From the NCBI RefSeq assembly GCF_014199945.1, contig NZ_JACHOR010000002.1, forward strand, positions 124,001 through 188,000: a stretch of 64,000 bases of DNA, given 5' to 3'. Below the pieces are notes generated by a model. That model worked only from the letters and a program-made list of their open reading frames with translations. It did no database searches and was not told where the DNA came from. A program made the position numbers and the translations under genes. This stretch comes from Brevundimonas variabilis (GTDB lineage Bacteria > Pseudomonadota > Alphaproteobacteria > Caulobacterales > Caulobacteraceae). Below are positions 53,504 through 62,371 of this stretch, in pieces. Numbering within the stretch: position 1 is the stretch's first letter; the number at the start of each line of letters is the position of its first letter.

Positions 53504-54571
53504 ATGAACCGTTTCGGACCCCTGGACCAGAGCCGACCTGTCGCAATCTGGCTGTTTACTGTCGCGGCGATGGTGTTCTGCATGGTCGTCATTGGCGGGA
53601 TCACCCGCCTGACAGGCTCCGGCCTGTCCATCACCGAATGGAAGCCGATCATGGGGGCGTTACCGCCCCTGAACGACGCGGACTGGCTGGTTGCCTTCGA
53701 GAAGTACAAGCAGATCCCGCAATACGAACTGGTGAACGCCGGAATGTCGATGAGCGATTTTCAGTTCATCTTCTTCTGGGAATGGGCGCATCGGCTGTTC
53801 GGGCGGTTGATCGGCGTGGCTTTCGCCCTCCCGTTCTTTGCCTTCCTTGCCTTGAGGATGATCCCGCGACGCCTGATCGGGCGATGTGCCATCCTGCTGG
53901 CCCTGGGTGGGCTGCAAGGGTTGATCGGATGGTGGATGGTGTCGTCGGGCCTATCCGAACGGGTCGACGTCGCTCCGGAGCGGCTGACGGTGCATCTTGG
54001 CCTCGCCTTTCTCATCTTTGCGTCATTGATCTGGACCGGGCTTGAGGCGTGGTCCGGTCAGGAGCACTCGCGCTCACCCGTCGCGTGGAGTCGCGGCGCG
54101 ACCGTTCTGCTTGCGGCTGTCTTTATCCAGTGCCTGCTGGGCGGACTGGTGGCTGGAGCCAAGGCGGGCTTCATCTATACGGACTGGCCGCTGATGGGAG
54201 GACAGGTCCTGCCCCCGGTCGAGTGGGGCGTCGGTGCCATAGCCTTTCTGCACGACAAGGCGCTCGTGCAGTTCAATCACCGGGTCTGGGGCTACGCTCT
54301 GTTCATCGGGGCGATTGCCTATGCCGTTCAGGCCTGGCGCTGGAAACTGGCCGAGGGGCTGGGGGCCATGGCATTTGTGGTCGCTGGCGCCATCGTCCTT
54401 CAGGCCGCCATGGGCATTGTCACTCTGATGCACACCGTACCGATCTGGATGGGCGGACTGCACCAGGCCGGCGCAGCGCTGGTCCTGGGGATTGCGACGG
54501 CCAATCTGTGGCTGGTCCGCCGGTCGCAGCCGCGGCTGTTTACGTCCGGACCGCGTTCCAGGGCCCTGTGA
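53504..54571 (+). CDS. ctaA: Haem A synthase (COX15/CtaA type)
   Basis: 355 residues with eight membrane helices. Haem-ligand histidines appear in EWAHRLFGRLIGVAF near residue 91, LTVHLGLAFLIFASL near 163, FNHRVWGYALFIG near 261 and GGLHQAGAALVLGIA near 324. The N-terminal GGITRLTGSGLSITEWKPIM is the family mark. It converts haem O to haem A for cytochrome oxidase. Full length; its end overlaps the convergent PhoX gene by about 30 bp. Confidence 0.95.
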   Translation: MNRFGPLDQSRPVAIWLFTVAAMVFCMVVIGGITRLTGSGLSITEWKPIMGALPPLNDADWLVAFEKYKQIPQYELVNAGMSMSDFQFIFFWEWAHRLFGRLIGVAFALPFFAFLALRMIPRRLIGRCAILLALGGLQGLIGWWMVSSGLSERVDVAPERLTVHLGLAFLIFASLIWTGLEAWSGQEHSRSPVAWSRGATVLLAAVFIQCLLGGLVAGAKAGFIYTDWPLMGGQVLPPVEWGVGAIAFLHDKALVQFNHRVWGYALFIGAIAYAVQAWRWKLAEGLGAMAFVVAGAIVLQAAMGIVTLMHTVPIWMGGLHQAGAALVLGIATANLWLVRRSQPRLFTSGPRSRAL

Positions 54572-55952
54572 TCGCGAAGGTGATGCCCGGGAACATGATG
54601 TTGACGAACAGGGTCGATCCGTCCGGCGAGAACACTGCGCCGGCAAACTCGCTGTTGCCCGCGAAGACATTGCGCCCGATCGTGTAGAGCTTGCCTTCCG
54701 GACTCACGCCCTTGAGATGGTTGCGGGTTTCGGTCGAGTAGTTGTCCTCGCAGACAATCAGGTGCCCCCAGGGCGCGACGATCAGATTGTCGCCCATATT
54801 CAGCGCTCGCACGTCCGTGCTTTCGACGAATAGCTGGATACGTCCGGGATCAGCCGCTTCATCTGGAGTGCCCTCGGCAGGGGAGGGCACGTAGCGCAGG
54901 ATCTGGCCTTTCTCGATTGGCCCACCCGAGGTCGCCGTCAGGTACAGTTCGTCCTTGCCCCAGAATATGCCTTCGCCCCGCGCGACCAGTGCCGCGCCGG
55001 CGGCGTGACCCCGTTTGCGAAGATCGGCGTTTGGACTTTCCACGTCATCAAGGTCAATCCATGTGACAGCCCGCGAGTCGCCAGGCGACCAGATGCGCGT
55101 GTGGTGGTTGGATGTGTCGGAGCCTGGCGCATCCTTCAGCGCCATGGCCTGCAACCGGCCACCGTCAACCAGCTTTCCAGGCGTATCTGGGATAAAGCGG
55201 TAAAACAGGCCGTCGCCTTCATCTTCGGTCAGATAGACGATGCCGGTCCTGGGATCGATGCAGACGGCCTCGTGGTCGAACCGGCCCATGGCCTTGAGCG
55301 GAACGGGGTCGACCAGGCCGGTCGCTGCGGCCGGGACCTCGAAGACATACCCGTGTTCCTTCATGACATCGGCATTGCCCGGTGCCTCGACTGTTTCCTC
55401 ACACGTCAGCCATGAGCCCCAGGGTGTCTGGCCGCCACAACAGTTGGTCGAGGTTCCAGCCAGGCTGAGATGCTGGCGGACGGTCTTGCCGGTCGCCATG
55501 TCGTAAACGAGGGTCGTGGTGCCGCCGGGCAGGGGACGTCCGTCCTTGTAGGTGTCATAGGCGCGCGACGCGTCGAGTTCCGCAATCCGCTGCTGATTGT
55601 AGCCGCCCGGGCCCCAGTTGCGGTGCTCGGCCCGACGGCCACGAAGTTCGTGGTTGCGAACGAGGGCGACAAGGGAGCCCTCGAGCGGGAAACACCCCAT
55701 GCCGTCCGGTTGGCCGGGGACCAGAAGGCCGTCGTCCATCGTTTCGCCGCTCTGGGAGATGACCCTGTAGGAGAAGCCCTCGGGGAGGTCGAGAACCCCA
55801 TTGGGGTCCGGCTTCAACGGGCCATAACCCTCAACCTGATTGATATAGGTCTCTTCCTGGGAGGCGGCTTGGGCGTGAACGTGCCGAGCCAGCCCTCCAA
55901 AAGCAAAGGCGGCGGCACCGGTCGTGAACAGGCTGCGACGGTCGAAACGCAT
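54540..55952 (-). CDS. PhoX-family phosphatase
   Basis: 470 residues from ATG 55952. A Tat signal FDRRSLFTTGAAAFAFGGLA leads to a periplasmic beta-propeller. PhoX features: DLPEGFSYRVISQSGETMDD near residue 50, GTSTNCCGGQTPWGSWLTCE near 155, DHEAVCIDPRTGIVYLTEDE near 218 and DNLIVAPWGHLIVCEDNYST near 395. PhoX enzymes are calcium/iron-dependent alkaline phosphatases. No Pho box is visible upstream. The frame is open 177 bases further, with no conserved sequence. Confidence 0.88.
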   Translation of the reverse strand: MRFDRRSLFTTGAAAFAFGGLARHVHAQAASQEETYINQVEGYGPLKPDPNGVLDLPEGFSYRVISQSGETMDDGLLVPGQPDGMGCFPLEGSLVALVRNHELRGRRAEHRNWGPGGYNQQRIAELDASRAYDTYKDGRPLPGGTTTLVYDMATGKTVRQHLSLAGTSTNCCGGQTPWGSWLTCEETVEAPGNADVMKEHGYVFEVPAAATGLVDPVPLKAMGRFDHEAVCIDPRTGIVYLTEDEGDGLFYRFIPDTPGKLVDGGRLQAMALKDAPGSDTSNHHTRIWSPGDSRAVTWIDLDDVESPNADLRKRGHAAGAALVARGEGIFWGKDELYLTATSGGPIEKGQILRYVPSPAEGTPDEAADPGRIQLFVESTDVRALNMGDNLIVAPWGHLIVCEDNYSTETRNHLKGVSPEGKLYTIGRNVFAGNSEFAGAVFSPDGSTLFVNIMFPGITFAITGPWNAVRT

Positions 55953-56025
55953 GTCGGGGGCTCCGGGATTGCGGCACAGCTTATGCTCTGCATCCGCAGG
56001 GTGGTCATCATCGTTCTGTGACGTC

Positions 56026-57084
56026 TTAGTCTGCGCGGAAGAGCAGGGAGCCGTCTCCGTAGGAATAGAAGCGGTATCCGTCCGCGACGGCGTGGGCATA
56101 GGCCTCGCGCATGACCTGTTGGCCAGCAAAGGCGCTGACCAGCATGAACAGCGTCGACTTCGGCAGGTGGAAATTGGTCATCAGGACGTCGACGGCACGG
56201 AAGCGATAGCCGGGCGTGATGAAGATGGCCGTGTCGCCATGGAAGGGCTTGATGACTCCGTCTTCTGTCGTGGCCGACTCCAGCAGCCGCAGCGAGGTGG
56301 TGCCGACGCAGACGATTCGGCCGCCGGCCGCGTGGACGGCGTTCAGGGCCGCTGCCACCTCGGGCGAGACCACGCCCCACTCCGAATGCATGCGATGATC
56401 TGCCGTGTCTTCAGCCTTGACCGGCAGGAACGTGCCAGCGCCCACATGAAGGGTCACGGCGTGGGTCGAGACACCTTTCGCTGCAAGGTTCTCGAGCAGG
56501 GTGGGCGTGAAGTGGAGACCAGCCGTTGGTGCCGCGACTGATCCATCATGCGTCGCAAAGACGGTCTGATAGTCGCTCAGGTCGCGATCATCCTCCGGAC
56601 GTTTGGCCGCTATATAGGGCGGCAGGGGCATGACGCCGACCGCGCGAATGGCATCGTCCAGCGCATGGTCCGACAGATCGAACCCCAGTGTGACGAGGCC
56701 GTCTTCGCTCTTTGCCGTCACTGTGGCCGACAGGCTATGGAAATGGACTCGGTCGCCGACCTTCAGCCGCTTGCCCGGTTTCATGAAGGCCGACCAGACG
56801 TCTGGTCCATCACGATGATGCAATGTCGCTTCAACATCCACGCTCAGGATTTCACCCTCCGGGCCGGTGCGATGGCGAACGCCGGAGAGGCGAGCCGGGA
56901 TCACCCGGGTGTCGTTGAACACCAAAGCATCCCCTGGCTTCAGAAACTCGACCAGATCGCGAATACTATGGTCACCCAGCGTGCCGTGACGGACCACCAG
57001 AAGCCGAGCCGAGTCGCGGGGATCGGCGGGGCGCAGGGCGATGCGATCCTCGGGCAGGTAAAAGTCAAAATCGGCGGTCTTCAT
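56026..57084 (-). CDS. queA: S-adenosylmethionine:tRNA ribosyltransferase-isomerase
   Basis: 352 residues from ATG 57084. Transfers the ribosyl of SAM to preQ1 in tRNA, making epoxyqueuosine. Blocks: [20 protein letters not shown] at the start, [20 protein letters not shown] near residue 50, [20 protein letters not shown] near 174, [20 protein letters not shown] near 207 and [19 protein letters not shown] near 304. The gene diverges from lysS. Confidence 0.96.
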   Translation of the reverse strand: MKTADFDFYLPEDRIALRPADPRDSARLLVVRHGTLGDHSIRDLVEFLKPGDALVFNDTRVIPARLSGVRHRTGPEGEILSVDVEATLHHRDGPDVWSAFMKPGKRLKVGDRVHFHSLSATVTAKSEDGLVTLGFDLSDHALDDAIRAVGVMPLPPYIAAKRPEDDRDLSDYQTVFATHDGSVAAPTAGLHFTPTLLENLAAKGVSTHAVTLHVGAGTFLPVKAEDTADHRMHSEWGVVSPEVAAALNAVHAAGGRIVCVGTTSLRLLESATTEDGVIKPFHGDTAIFITPGYRFRAVDVLMTNFHLPKSTLFMLVSAFAGQQVMREAYAHAVADGYRFYSYGDGSLLFRAD

Positions 57085-57175
57085 AGAGCGGGGGTAGGGA
57101 CATGGAGCCGCCCTGGGGTCAAGCGACACGAGCTAAAAGTTGACGCTGGCAGGCCCAGCGGCCAAACCCCGTCCC

Positions 57176-58846
57176 ATGTTGAAGAACCTCGAAACCCTCG
57201 CCGCCGAAGCCAAGTCCTGGCCGTTTGAACAGGCCCGCAATCTGCTGGCCCACGTGCTCAAGAAGCGGCTGGCCGAGGCCGATCGCGCGAGGGCGGCGGC
57301 CATGATCGCGGCAGGCAGGACCGATGAGGCTCTCGCCACGTTCGAGGCCTTGCGCCGTCCGGTAATCCTCGAAACCGGATATGGCCCTTCCGGCCTGCCT
57401 CATATGGGGACGTTCGGCGAGGTGGCGCGCACAACCATGGTGCGCAATGCGTTCCGGGCCCTGACCGGCGACCACTGGCCTACGCGCTTGATCGCCTTTT
57501 CGGACGACATGGATGGTCTGCGAAAAGTGCCGGAGGGGATTCCCAATCCGGAAATGCTGACTGAGGACCTGCACAAGCCGTTGACAGTAGTGCGGGATCC
57601 GTTCGGGACACACGAGAGTTTCGGTGCGCACAACAATGCCCGGCTCCGGACGTTCCTGGACGGCTTCGGCTTCGAATACGAGTTCCTGTCCTCGACGGAA
57701 CAATACCGCTCCGGGCGGTTCGATCAGACCCTGCTGACGCTGCTGGAGAGGTTCGACGCGGTTCAGGCCATCATGCTGCCGACCCTGGGGCCAGAGCGGC
57801 GCGAGACCTATTCGCCCTTCCTGCCGGTCAGCCCCGCCACCGGCCATGTCCTGCAGGTACCGACTCTCAGCCGCGATGTCCTGGCGGGGACAATCACCTT
57901 CGAAGATCCGTCCGCCGGGACGACGACGGTGCCGGTGACAGGCGGGCATGTGAAGCTGCAATGGAAACCGGACTGGGCCATGCGCTGGACCGCGCTGGAT
58001 GTCGATTACGAGATGTCCGGGAAGGACCTGATCGAAAGCGTGCGGGAGTCGTCCAAGGTCTGCCGTGCCTTGGGCGGCACGCCGCCTGAAGGTTTCAACT
58101 ATGAACTCTTCCTCGACGTCGAGGGGCGCAAGATCTCGAAGTCAAAGGGCAATGGCCTGACGATGGAGCAGTGGTTGCGATATGGCACGCCCGAGAGCCT
58201 GAGCTGGTACATGTTCCAGTCTCCGAAATCGGCCAAAAGCCTGCATTTCAATGTCATTCCCCGCGCGATCGATGACTATCTGGCGGCAATCGAAGCCTAC
58301 AAGACTCAGGATCCATCAAAGCAGATTGATAATGCCGTGTGGTCGATCCACGCCGGCAGCCCGCCGACCCATACGTCGCCGGTCTCGTTTGCCCTGCTCC
58401 TGAACCTCGTCGGTGTCGCCAATGCATCGAACAAGGCTCAGCTATGGGCCTATTTTGCCAGATACCTGCCGGAGGCGACGCCGGAGTCCGAGCCGCTTCT
58501 TGACCAGCTGATGGAGCGGGCGCTGAACTATTACGAGGATTTCGTGAAGCCTACGAAGTCCTACCGCTTGCCGGACGAACGGGAAAAGACGGCTCTGCTG
58601 GATCTCGCCGAGCGGTTGAGGGCCCTTCCCGAGGGCACGACGGACGGCGAGCTGATCCAGGGCGAGGTCTATGCCGTCGGCAAGGCGCATGGTTTCGAGC
58701 CGCTGCGCGGCTGGTTTGCCGCTCTTTATGAAGTCCTGCTTGGAGCTTCCCAGGGCCCGCGCTTCGGATCGTTCGCGGCAATCTATGGTCTGGGCCAGAC
58801 CGTCGCTCTGATCGAAGCGGGAGCACGGGGCGAGCTGGCCGGTTGA
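57176..58846 (+). CDS. lysS: Lysine--tRNA ligase, class I
   Basis: 556 residues from ATG 57176. Class I LysRS, the archaeal-type enzyme also found in alphaproteobacteria, unrelated to class II LysRS. The HIGH equivalent is GPSGLPHMGTFGE near residue 66, and the KMSKS loop is GRKISKSKGNGLTMEQ near 320. IAFSDDMDGLRKVPEGIPNP near 103 and the anticodon-recognition helices in the last third are as expected. An in-frame start 36 bases upstream is possible but unlikely. Confidence 0.95.
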   Translation: MLKNLETLAAEAKSWPFEQARNLLAHVLKKRLAEADRARAAAMIAAGRTDEALATFEALRRPVILETGYGPSGLPHMGTFGEVARTTMVRNAFRALTGDHWPTRLIAFSDDMDGLRKVPEGIPNPEMLTEDLHKPLTVVRDPFGTHESFGAHNNARLRTFLDGFGFEYEFLSSTEQYRSGRFDQTLLTLLERFDAVQAIMLPTLGPERRETYSPFLPVSPATGHVLQVPTLSRDVLAGTITFEDPSAGTTTVPVTGGHVKLQWKPDWAMRWTALDVDYEMSGKDLIESVRESSKVCRALGGTPPEGFNYELFLDVEGRKISKSKGNGLTMEQWLRYGTPESLSWYMFQSPKSAKSLHFNVIPRAIDDYLAAIEAYKTQDPSKQIDNAVWSIHAGSPPTHTSPVSFALLLNLVGVANASNKAQLWAYFARYLPEATPESEPLLDQLMERALNYYEDFVKPTKSYRLPDEREKTALLDLAERLRALPEGTTDGELIQGEVYAVGKAHGFEPLRGWFAALYEVLLGASQGPRFGSFAAIYGLGQTVALIEAGARGELAG

Positions 58847-58971
58847 ACGAAGTCGGCTGGTCTCGACATCCGGCCAACATGAACCGAAAATAACTGTGAA
58901 GCTCGGGGAGCCTTCATGGTGGCCGGTGCATTGTACGGTCATCGACGCAAGCGCGATGACAGGAGAGACCC

Positions 58972-59442
58972 ATGTCCAAGATGATCAAGACCACATTCGC
59001 CACTGCAGCCGCCCTCGCGGCTCTCGTGACCGCTGTTCCCATGGCTGCTTCTGCCCAGCAGGCCAATGGGATCACCAACTGCGACGCGCCCGGTGGCCGT
59101 CAGCGCGCCGGTGCCCTGATCGGTGCCGTTGTGGGCGGTCTGGCCGGTAGCCAGCTGGCGTCCAATGAGCGTGCCCTTGGTGCCGTGGCCGGTGCCGGCG
59201 CAGGCGCTGCAGCAGGGTCGTACATCGGTTGCAACCAGCAGCGTGGACGGGCTGCTGTCTCGGCTGGCGGTGCCTACCGTGCCACCTCGAACCTGCGCAT
59301 CCGCTCGGGTCCCGGCACGAACTACGGCGTTCGTGGCACCCTGCAGGCCGGTCAGCCTTTCAGCGCGATCGGATCGCAGGGCGAGTGGGTCCAGATCGCC
59401 GGTGGTGGCTGGGTGAACGCCAACTATGTGACCGCCAACTAG
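58972..59442 (+). CDS. Exported SH3 and glycine-zipper protein
   Basis: 156 residues with AGGAGAG upstream. Signal peptide ends near residue 25 (VPMAASAQQA). Residues about 40-85 form a glycine zipper with GALIGAVVGGLAGSQLASNE and AVAGAGAGAAAGSYIGCNQQ, typical of outer-membrane-associated 17-kDa-antigen proteins; 100-155 form a bacterial SH3 domain (LRIRSGPGTNYGVRGTLQAG, EWVQIAGGGWVNANYV). It probably contacts the outer membrane or peptidoglycan. A strong terminator follows. Confidence 0.88.
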   Translation: MSKMIKTTFATAAALAALVTAVPMAASAQQANGITNCDAPGGRQRAGALIGAVVGGLAGSQLASNERALGAVAGAGAGAAAGSYIGCNQQRGRAAVSAGGAYRATSNLRIRSGPGTNYGVRGTLQAGQPFSAIGSQGEWVQIAGGGWVNANYVTAN

Positions 59443-59462
59443 GTCTTAAAAGGCCGAACGTG

Positions 59463-59492
59463 AAAGGCCGCTCCGATCGGGGCGGCCTTTTT
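59463..59492 (+). terminator. Intrinsic terminator of the SH3 protein gene
   Basis: AAAGGCCGCTCCG (59463-59475) pairs with CGGGGCGGCCTTT (ending 59490), with one G-T pair and a two-base loop, followed by TT at 59491-59492. It starts 21 bp after the stop codon and is a typical intrinsic terminator. Confidence 0.87.
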
Positions 59493-59513
59493 CGTCGCGG
59501 GCGCTGAGCTGTC

Positions 59514-60149
59514 TTACTGGCTGACCCAGAGAATGCGCGACATCCATGCGATGTCTCGCCGTGCCAGGATGCGCGGTTCGTAGGCGGGATTGATCGAGAC
59601 CAGCGTCAACGCCTGGGACGTCAGGCGGCCGATTTCCTTTGCTATTGTTTCCCCCGTGCGGGTCTGGACAACCACCCTGTCACCCTTGCGAACATTGTGT
59701 GCGTCGCGATCGACAATCACGCAGTCACCCTCGCGGTAGAGAGGCGTCATGGAGTCCCCGCTTATCCGCAAGCCGAACAGGCTTTCGCGCCTGGGCAGCA
59801 GATCGGCCGCTTCCCACCCGTCTCCGGTCGGCAGTCCCGCTTCATCGAAATAGCCCTCCGTACCAGCCTGGGCCATGCCAATGACCGGAACAGTCTGGCG
59901 AACGTCCGCCGCGTCGCCAGCGAGCGCAGCAAACTCTCCCAGAGAGGTTTGAGTGACCCGAAGGATCCTTGTCAGGCTCTCGGTCGAGGGCCAGCGAGGA
60001 CGAGGCGGATTTCCCGGGCCGATGCGCTTTGACGGGTTGAAGGCTGTGGGGTCGAGACCCGCCCGTATCGCCAGGCCAGACGCGGACAGACCCTCTCGTC
60101 GCGCCAGACTGTCGACAGCTATCCAGAGGTTTGCATGGGAGAGGGGCAA
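59514..60149 (-). CDS. S24-family peptidase / LexA-like repressor
   Basis: 211 residues from a TTG at 60149; an in-frame TGA lies 24 bases above it and no ATG or GTG comes between. A helix-turn-helix occupies residues about 10-60 (LSASGLAIRAGLDPTAFNPS) and an S24 serine peptidase 85-210. Catalytic Ser is in RISGDSMTPLYREGD near residue 132 and Lys in RTGETIAKEIGRL near 170. Such proteins are cleaved or regulated on DNA damage and repress phage-type or accessory genes. Target unknown. Confidence 0.85.
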   Translation of the reverse strand: MPLSHANLWIAVDSLARREGLSASGLAIRAGLDPTAFNPSKRIGPGNPPRPRWPSTESLTRILRVTQTSLGEFAALAGDAADVRQTVPVIGMAQAGTEGYFDEAGLPTGDGWEAADLLPRRESLFGLRISGDSMTPLYREGDCVIVDRDAHNVRKGDRVVVQTRTGETIAKEIGRLTSQALTLVSINPAYEPRILARRDIAWMSRILWVSQ

Positions 60150-60213
60150 GACTGTCGCGTTGGGCTGTCAGGAGCGGACTACACCGGAGACTGTGTGTCC
60201 TAGGACTTTATGC

Positions 60214-60642
60214 CTATTCGATCCCGGCCGCCACACGTTCCTGCCACGCCCAGAACGTCCCGACGGCAAGGGCAATCAAGACGCCGTATCCGGCCAGGCT
60301 AATCACTGTGATTACTGCTGCGCGTGTTGATTGCAGATCCGTAAATGCAACCAGGTGGCTCATCACGACAATCAGTTGGCAGGCTGCTGCCCAAGTAGGC
60401 CAGGTCCGGCGCGCCTTCCAAACGAGGCCCACCAGCACAACCAACATGATGACATCGATGCCAAAGAAAATCATCCGCGTAGTAAAGGACTCGACATTGT
60501 CCTGGACAAGCAGGGACGCGAACCACCCCAGAATGTATGTCCCGGCCCAAATGCGCTCAGGTTCGTCGCCCTTCAGGAATGCAAAGCCGCAGACGATTAC
60601 GACAAAGGCGGCTCCGATCTGTGCGGGTAGCGTATCAAACAC
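60214..60642 (-). CDS. Hypothetical membrane protein
   Basis: 142 residues from a GTG at 60642. Four hydrophobic segments: LPAQIGAAFVVIVCGFAFLK, MIFFGIDVIMLVVLVGLVWK, AACQLIVVMSHLVAF and AVITVISLAGYGVLIALAVG. No domain is recognised. Base composition is more AT-rich than the surroundings. No ribosome-binding site is seen, and a perfect hairpin lies four bases before the GTG, so the start is uncertain. Confidence 0.6.
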   Translation of the reverse strand: MFDTLPAQIGAAFVVIVCGFAFLKGDEPERIWAGTYILGWFASLLVQDNVESFTTRMIFFGIDVIMLVVLVGLVWKARRTWPTWAAACQLIVVMSHLVAFTDLQSTRAAVITVISLAGYGVLIALAVGTFWAWQERVAAGIE

Positions 60643-60646
60643 AAAG

Positions 60647-60674
60647 AGCCCTCATGTCATTGGACATGAGGGCT
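60647..60674. repeat. Perfect 12-bp hairpin between two small genes
   Basis: AGCCCTCATGTC (60647-60658), loop ATTG, GACATGAGGGCT (60663-60674). It lies between the 3' end of the 112-residue gene and the start of the membrane protein gene, both on the minus strand. On that strand it is followed by CTTTGTGTTTG, so it may be a terminator of the former gene or a leader hairpin of the latter. Confidence 0.6.
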
Positions 60675-60729
60675 ACTATACCGTGACTCCGAATAAGTCG
60701 AAACGACCTAAACAAACATTGCTTCGAAT

Positions 60730-61068
60730 TCAGGAAGCGATCTGAAGTTTCGGATACATTGGCTCATCGGGATTGTCCGGCTTGTTCAGCGGCCCGATAG
60801 CGTAGGTGCCGTAGCCGAGGCGACGGTGATCCTTGTTGAGTTCAGTGTGGCAGGCCACCATGGCTTCACGAGCAACGGCAAGGGCCGCGATCGCTTCCAT
60901 GGCCTTTGTCTGCGAGCCCGCCCCCGCCACTGGCGAGAGGCTGAGCGCCGAGCGCGCACCAATCATGGCTTGGACCAGTGTGGTCGCGCGAGCGATTGCG
61001 GCATCGACTGCGATTTCAGTTGCCAGCAGGTCACCAGCGACGCTGGCGATGGTTTCAGTCCTATCCAC
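60730..61068 (-). CDS. Hypothetical protein, 112 aa
   Basis: 112 residues from GTG 61068, with a strong AGGAGG-type ribosome-binding site. Mostly helical (VAGDLLATEIAVDAAIARAT, KAMEAIAALAVAREAMVACH) with a polar, Pro-rich C terminus (GPLNKPDNPDEPMYPKLQI). No domain recognised; helix pattern could suit a phage- or plasmid-type small protein. It is more AT-rich than its neighbours. An imperfect inverted repeat GGGTA...TACCC lies in the leader. Confidence 0.65.
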   Translation of the reverse strand: MDRTETIASVAGDLLATEIAVDAAIARATTLVQAMIGARSALSLSPVAGAGSQTKAMEAIAALAVAREAMVACHTELNKDHRRLGYGTYAIGPLNKPDNPDEPMYPKLQIAS

Positions 61069-61386
61069 GAAAAGCCCTCCTCAGTTGAATGATGAAGATA
61101 GGCTTAACACAAATGGATAACCTTGGGTAGGAATTTCTTTACCATACCCGACAGCGATCAACGTTGCCCCGCCAAGCCCGAGGCGGAGATCGCCGATTCA
61201 TCGAGGATGATATGGTCAGGCACCCGGTCGGCGTGGCCGGCACTGGAAAAAGATGGACCCTGATCGTTGCTGTGCGGCGCCTGCCAGGCGGACGGCTGCG
61301 TCCGACCAGCAGACGGGCCGATTCTACACTTGTCTCCTCGCGAGAGAACCGACGACTCATTCAGGCGATGCCGAAGACGGGGTGGG
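61069..61386. other. 318-bp stretch without a credible gene
   Basis: Between the 112-residue gene and the thioesterase gene. The first 75 bp are AT-rich and probably hold the promoter of the minus-strand gene, with an inverted repeat GGGTA-N15-TACCC around 61126-61150. The rest is GC-rich and has open frames on both strands, but their sequence is Arg/Pro-biased with no conserved pattern, so I call no gene. It could be eroded coding sequence. Confidence 0.5.
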
Positions 61387-61779
61387 TCAGTCTGCCAGCA
61401 GGAAATGTGCAGTCAGGCTGGCGATCGGCTGGCCCGGCTCGTCCTGCCAGGCCTCCGCCATGACATGAGCCACACGGCGTCCGGCACGCGAAATGGTGGC
61501 GCGGGCGTGCACATCGACGGGGCGACCAGACCGCAGATAGGCGACGGTCACATTGATGGGCCGAGGCAATCTAAGCCGTGGATAGCTGAGCGCAACCTGA
61601 GCGATCGCTGTCATCTCAAGGAGGGCAGCGGTCGATCCTCCGTGCAGCGCGGGGAGCATCGGATTGCCGATCAGACGATCAGCAAAGGGCATGATTACGG
61701 TCAGGGCGTCATCCTGCATCACGGTGCGCAGGCCGAGGAAGCGTGCATAGGGAAGGCGGTCCAGCATGGCCTCGCTCAT
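61387..61779 (-). CDS. PaaI-family thioesterase
   Basis: 130 residues from ATG 61779. Hotdog-fold acyl-CoA thioesterase: ARFLGLRTVMQDDALTVIMP near residue 11, the active-site loop GNPMLPALHGGSTAALLEMT near 38, where the PaaI HGG motif and downstream acidic residue sit, and the closing strand RRVAHVMAEAWQDEPGQP. Substrate unknown. It is coupled to a second hotdog protein by a 4-bp overlap. Confidence 0.86.
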   Translation of the reverse strand: MSEAMLDRLPYARFLGLRTVMQDDALTVIMPFADRLIGNPMLPALHGGSTAALLEMTAIAQVALSYPRLRLPRPINVTVAYLRSGRPVDVHARATISRAGRRVAHVMAEAWQDEPGQPIASLTAHFLLAD

Positions 61780-62234
61780 GATCTCGCCTCCAGATTGGGA
61801 GCACGCGCTGCTTCGTCCGTGATCATGTACACGCTCTGGGCGGCAGCGATCGGATCGTCGATACGTTCCTCGAAAGCCCAGGCCCGCACGAAGCCGACAG
61901 TTCGCGTCAGGCGATAACACCGCGCTTCGGTCACCAGGTCCAGTCCACGGACACTGGCGCGCATGTAGTCCACACGCAGGTCAAGCGTGGCTATGGGACG
62001 GAACGTGCCGAGCGCCAGCCAGATGGCGAGGCCTCCGACATGATCAAGGGCTGTGGTCACGAGTCCACCAGACAGGACCCCGGTATCAGGGTCGCCCACC
62101 AGATCTTCCCTCCAGGGAACGCGGATGCGGACACGGTCACCTTCATAGCCCTCATAGACAAAACCCAGTGCGTGGGTGTGCGCGGCGCCACTGGCCAACT
62201 GGGGCATGATCTGGTCGAGGAAGGTGTCGGACAT
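61776..62234 (-). CDS. PaaI-family thioesterase, second copy
   Basis: 152 residues from ATG 62234. Hotdog fold with GDPDTGVLSGGLVTTALDHV near residue 49: here GVLSGG stands in place of the HGG loop, while the downstream Asp in TALDHVGGLA is kept. Later strands include TLDLRVDYMRASVRGLDLVT and GFVRAWAFEERIDDPIAAAQ. The two thioesterases may form a heteromer, as adjacent hotdog genes sometimes do. Substrate unknown. Confidence 0.83.
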   Translation of the reverse strand: MSDTFLDQIMPQLASGAAHTHALGFVYEGYEGDRVRIRVPWREDLVGDPDTGVLSGGLVTTALDHVGGLAIWLALGTFRPIATLDLRVDYMRASVRGLDLVTEARCYRLTRTVGFVRAWAFEERIDDPIAAAQSVYMITDEAARAPNLEARS

Positions 62235-62371
62235 CTCGGGTTCCGGCGATTGGCCTGCTGGGCTTTGCCCCGGCACGCGTTCAGCGCGCCGAATCTGCGC
62301 GTTTATGACTTTGCCACTGTCGGGCGTCGAGCGCGTTGTGTGGGAATGCCTTCATCCGCCATAGTCCTTGC

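Noticed and set aside
58847..58971. Weak inverted repeat after lysS as a terminator
   Set aside because: The pairing around AAGCTCGGGGAGCCTT is interrupted and lacks a T-run.
61139..61463. Possible small genes on both strands between the 112-aa gene and the thioesterase
   Set aside because: Translations are Arg/Pro-biased with no ribosome-binding site or conserved pattern, and one overlaps the real thioesterase gene.
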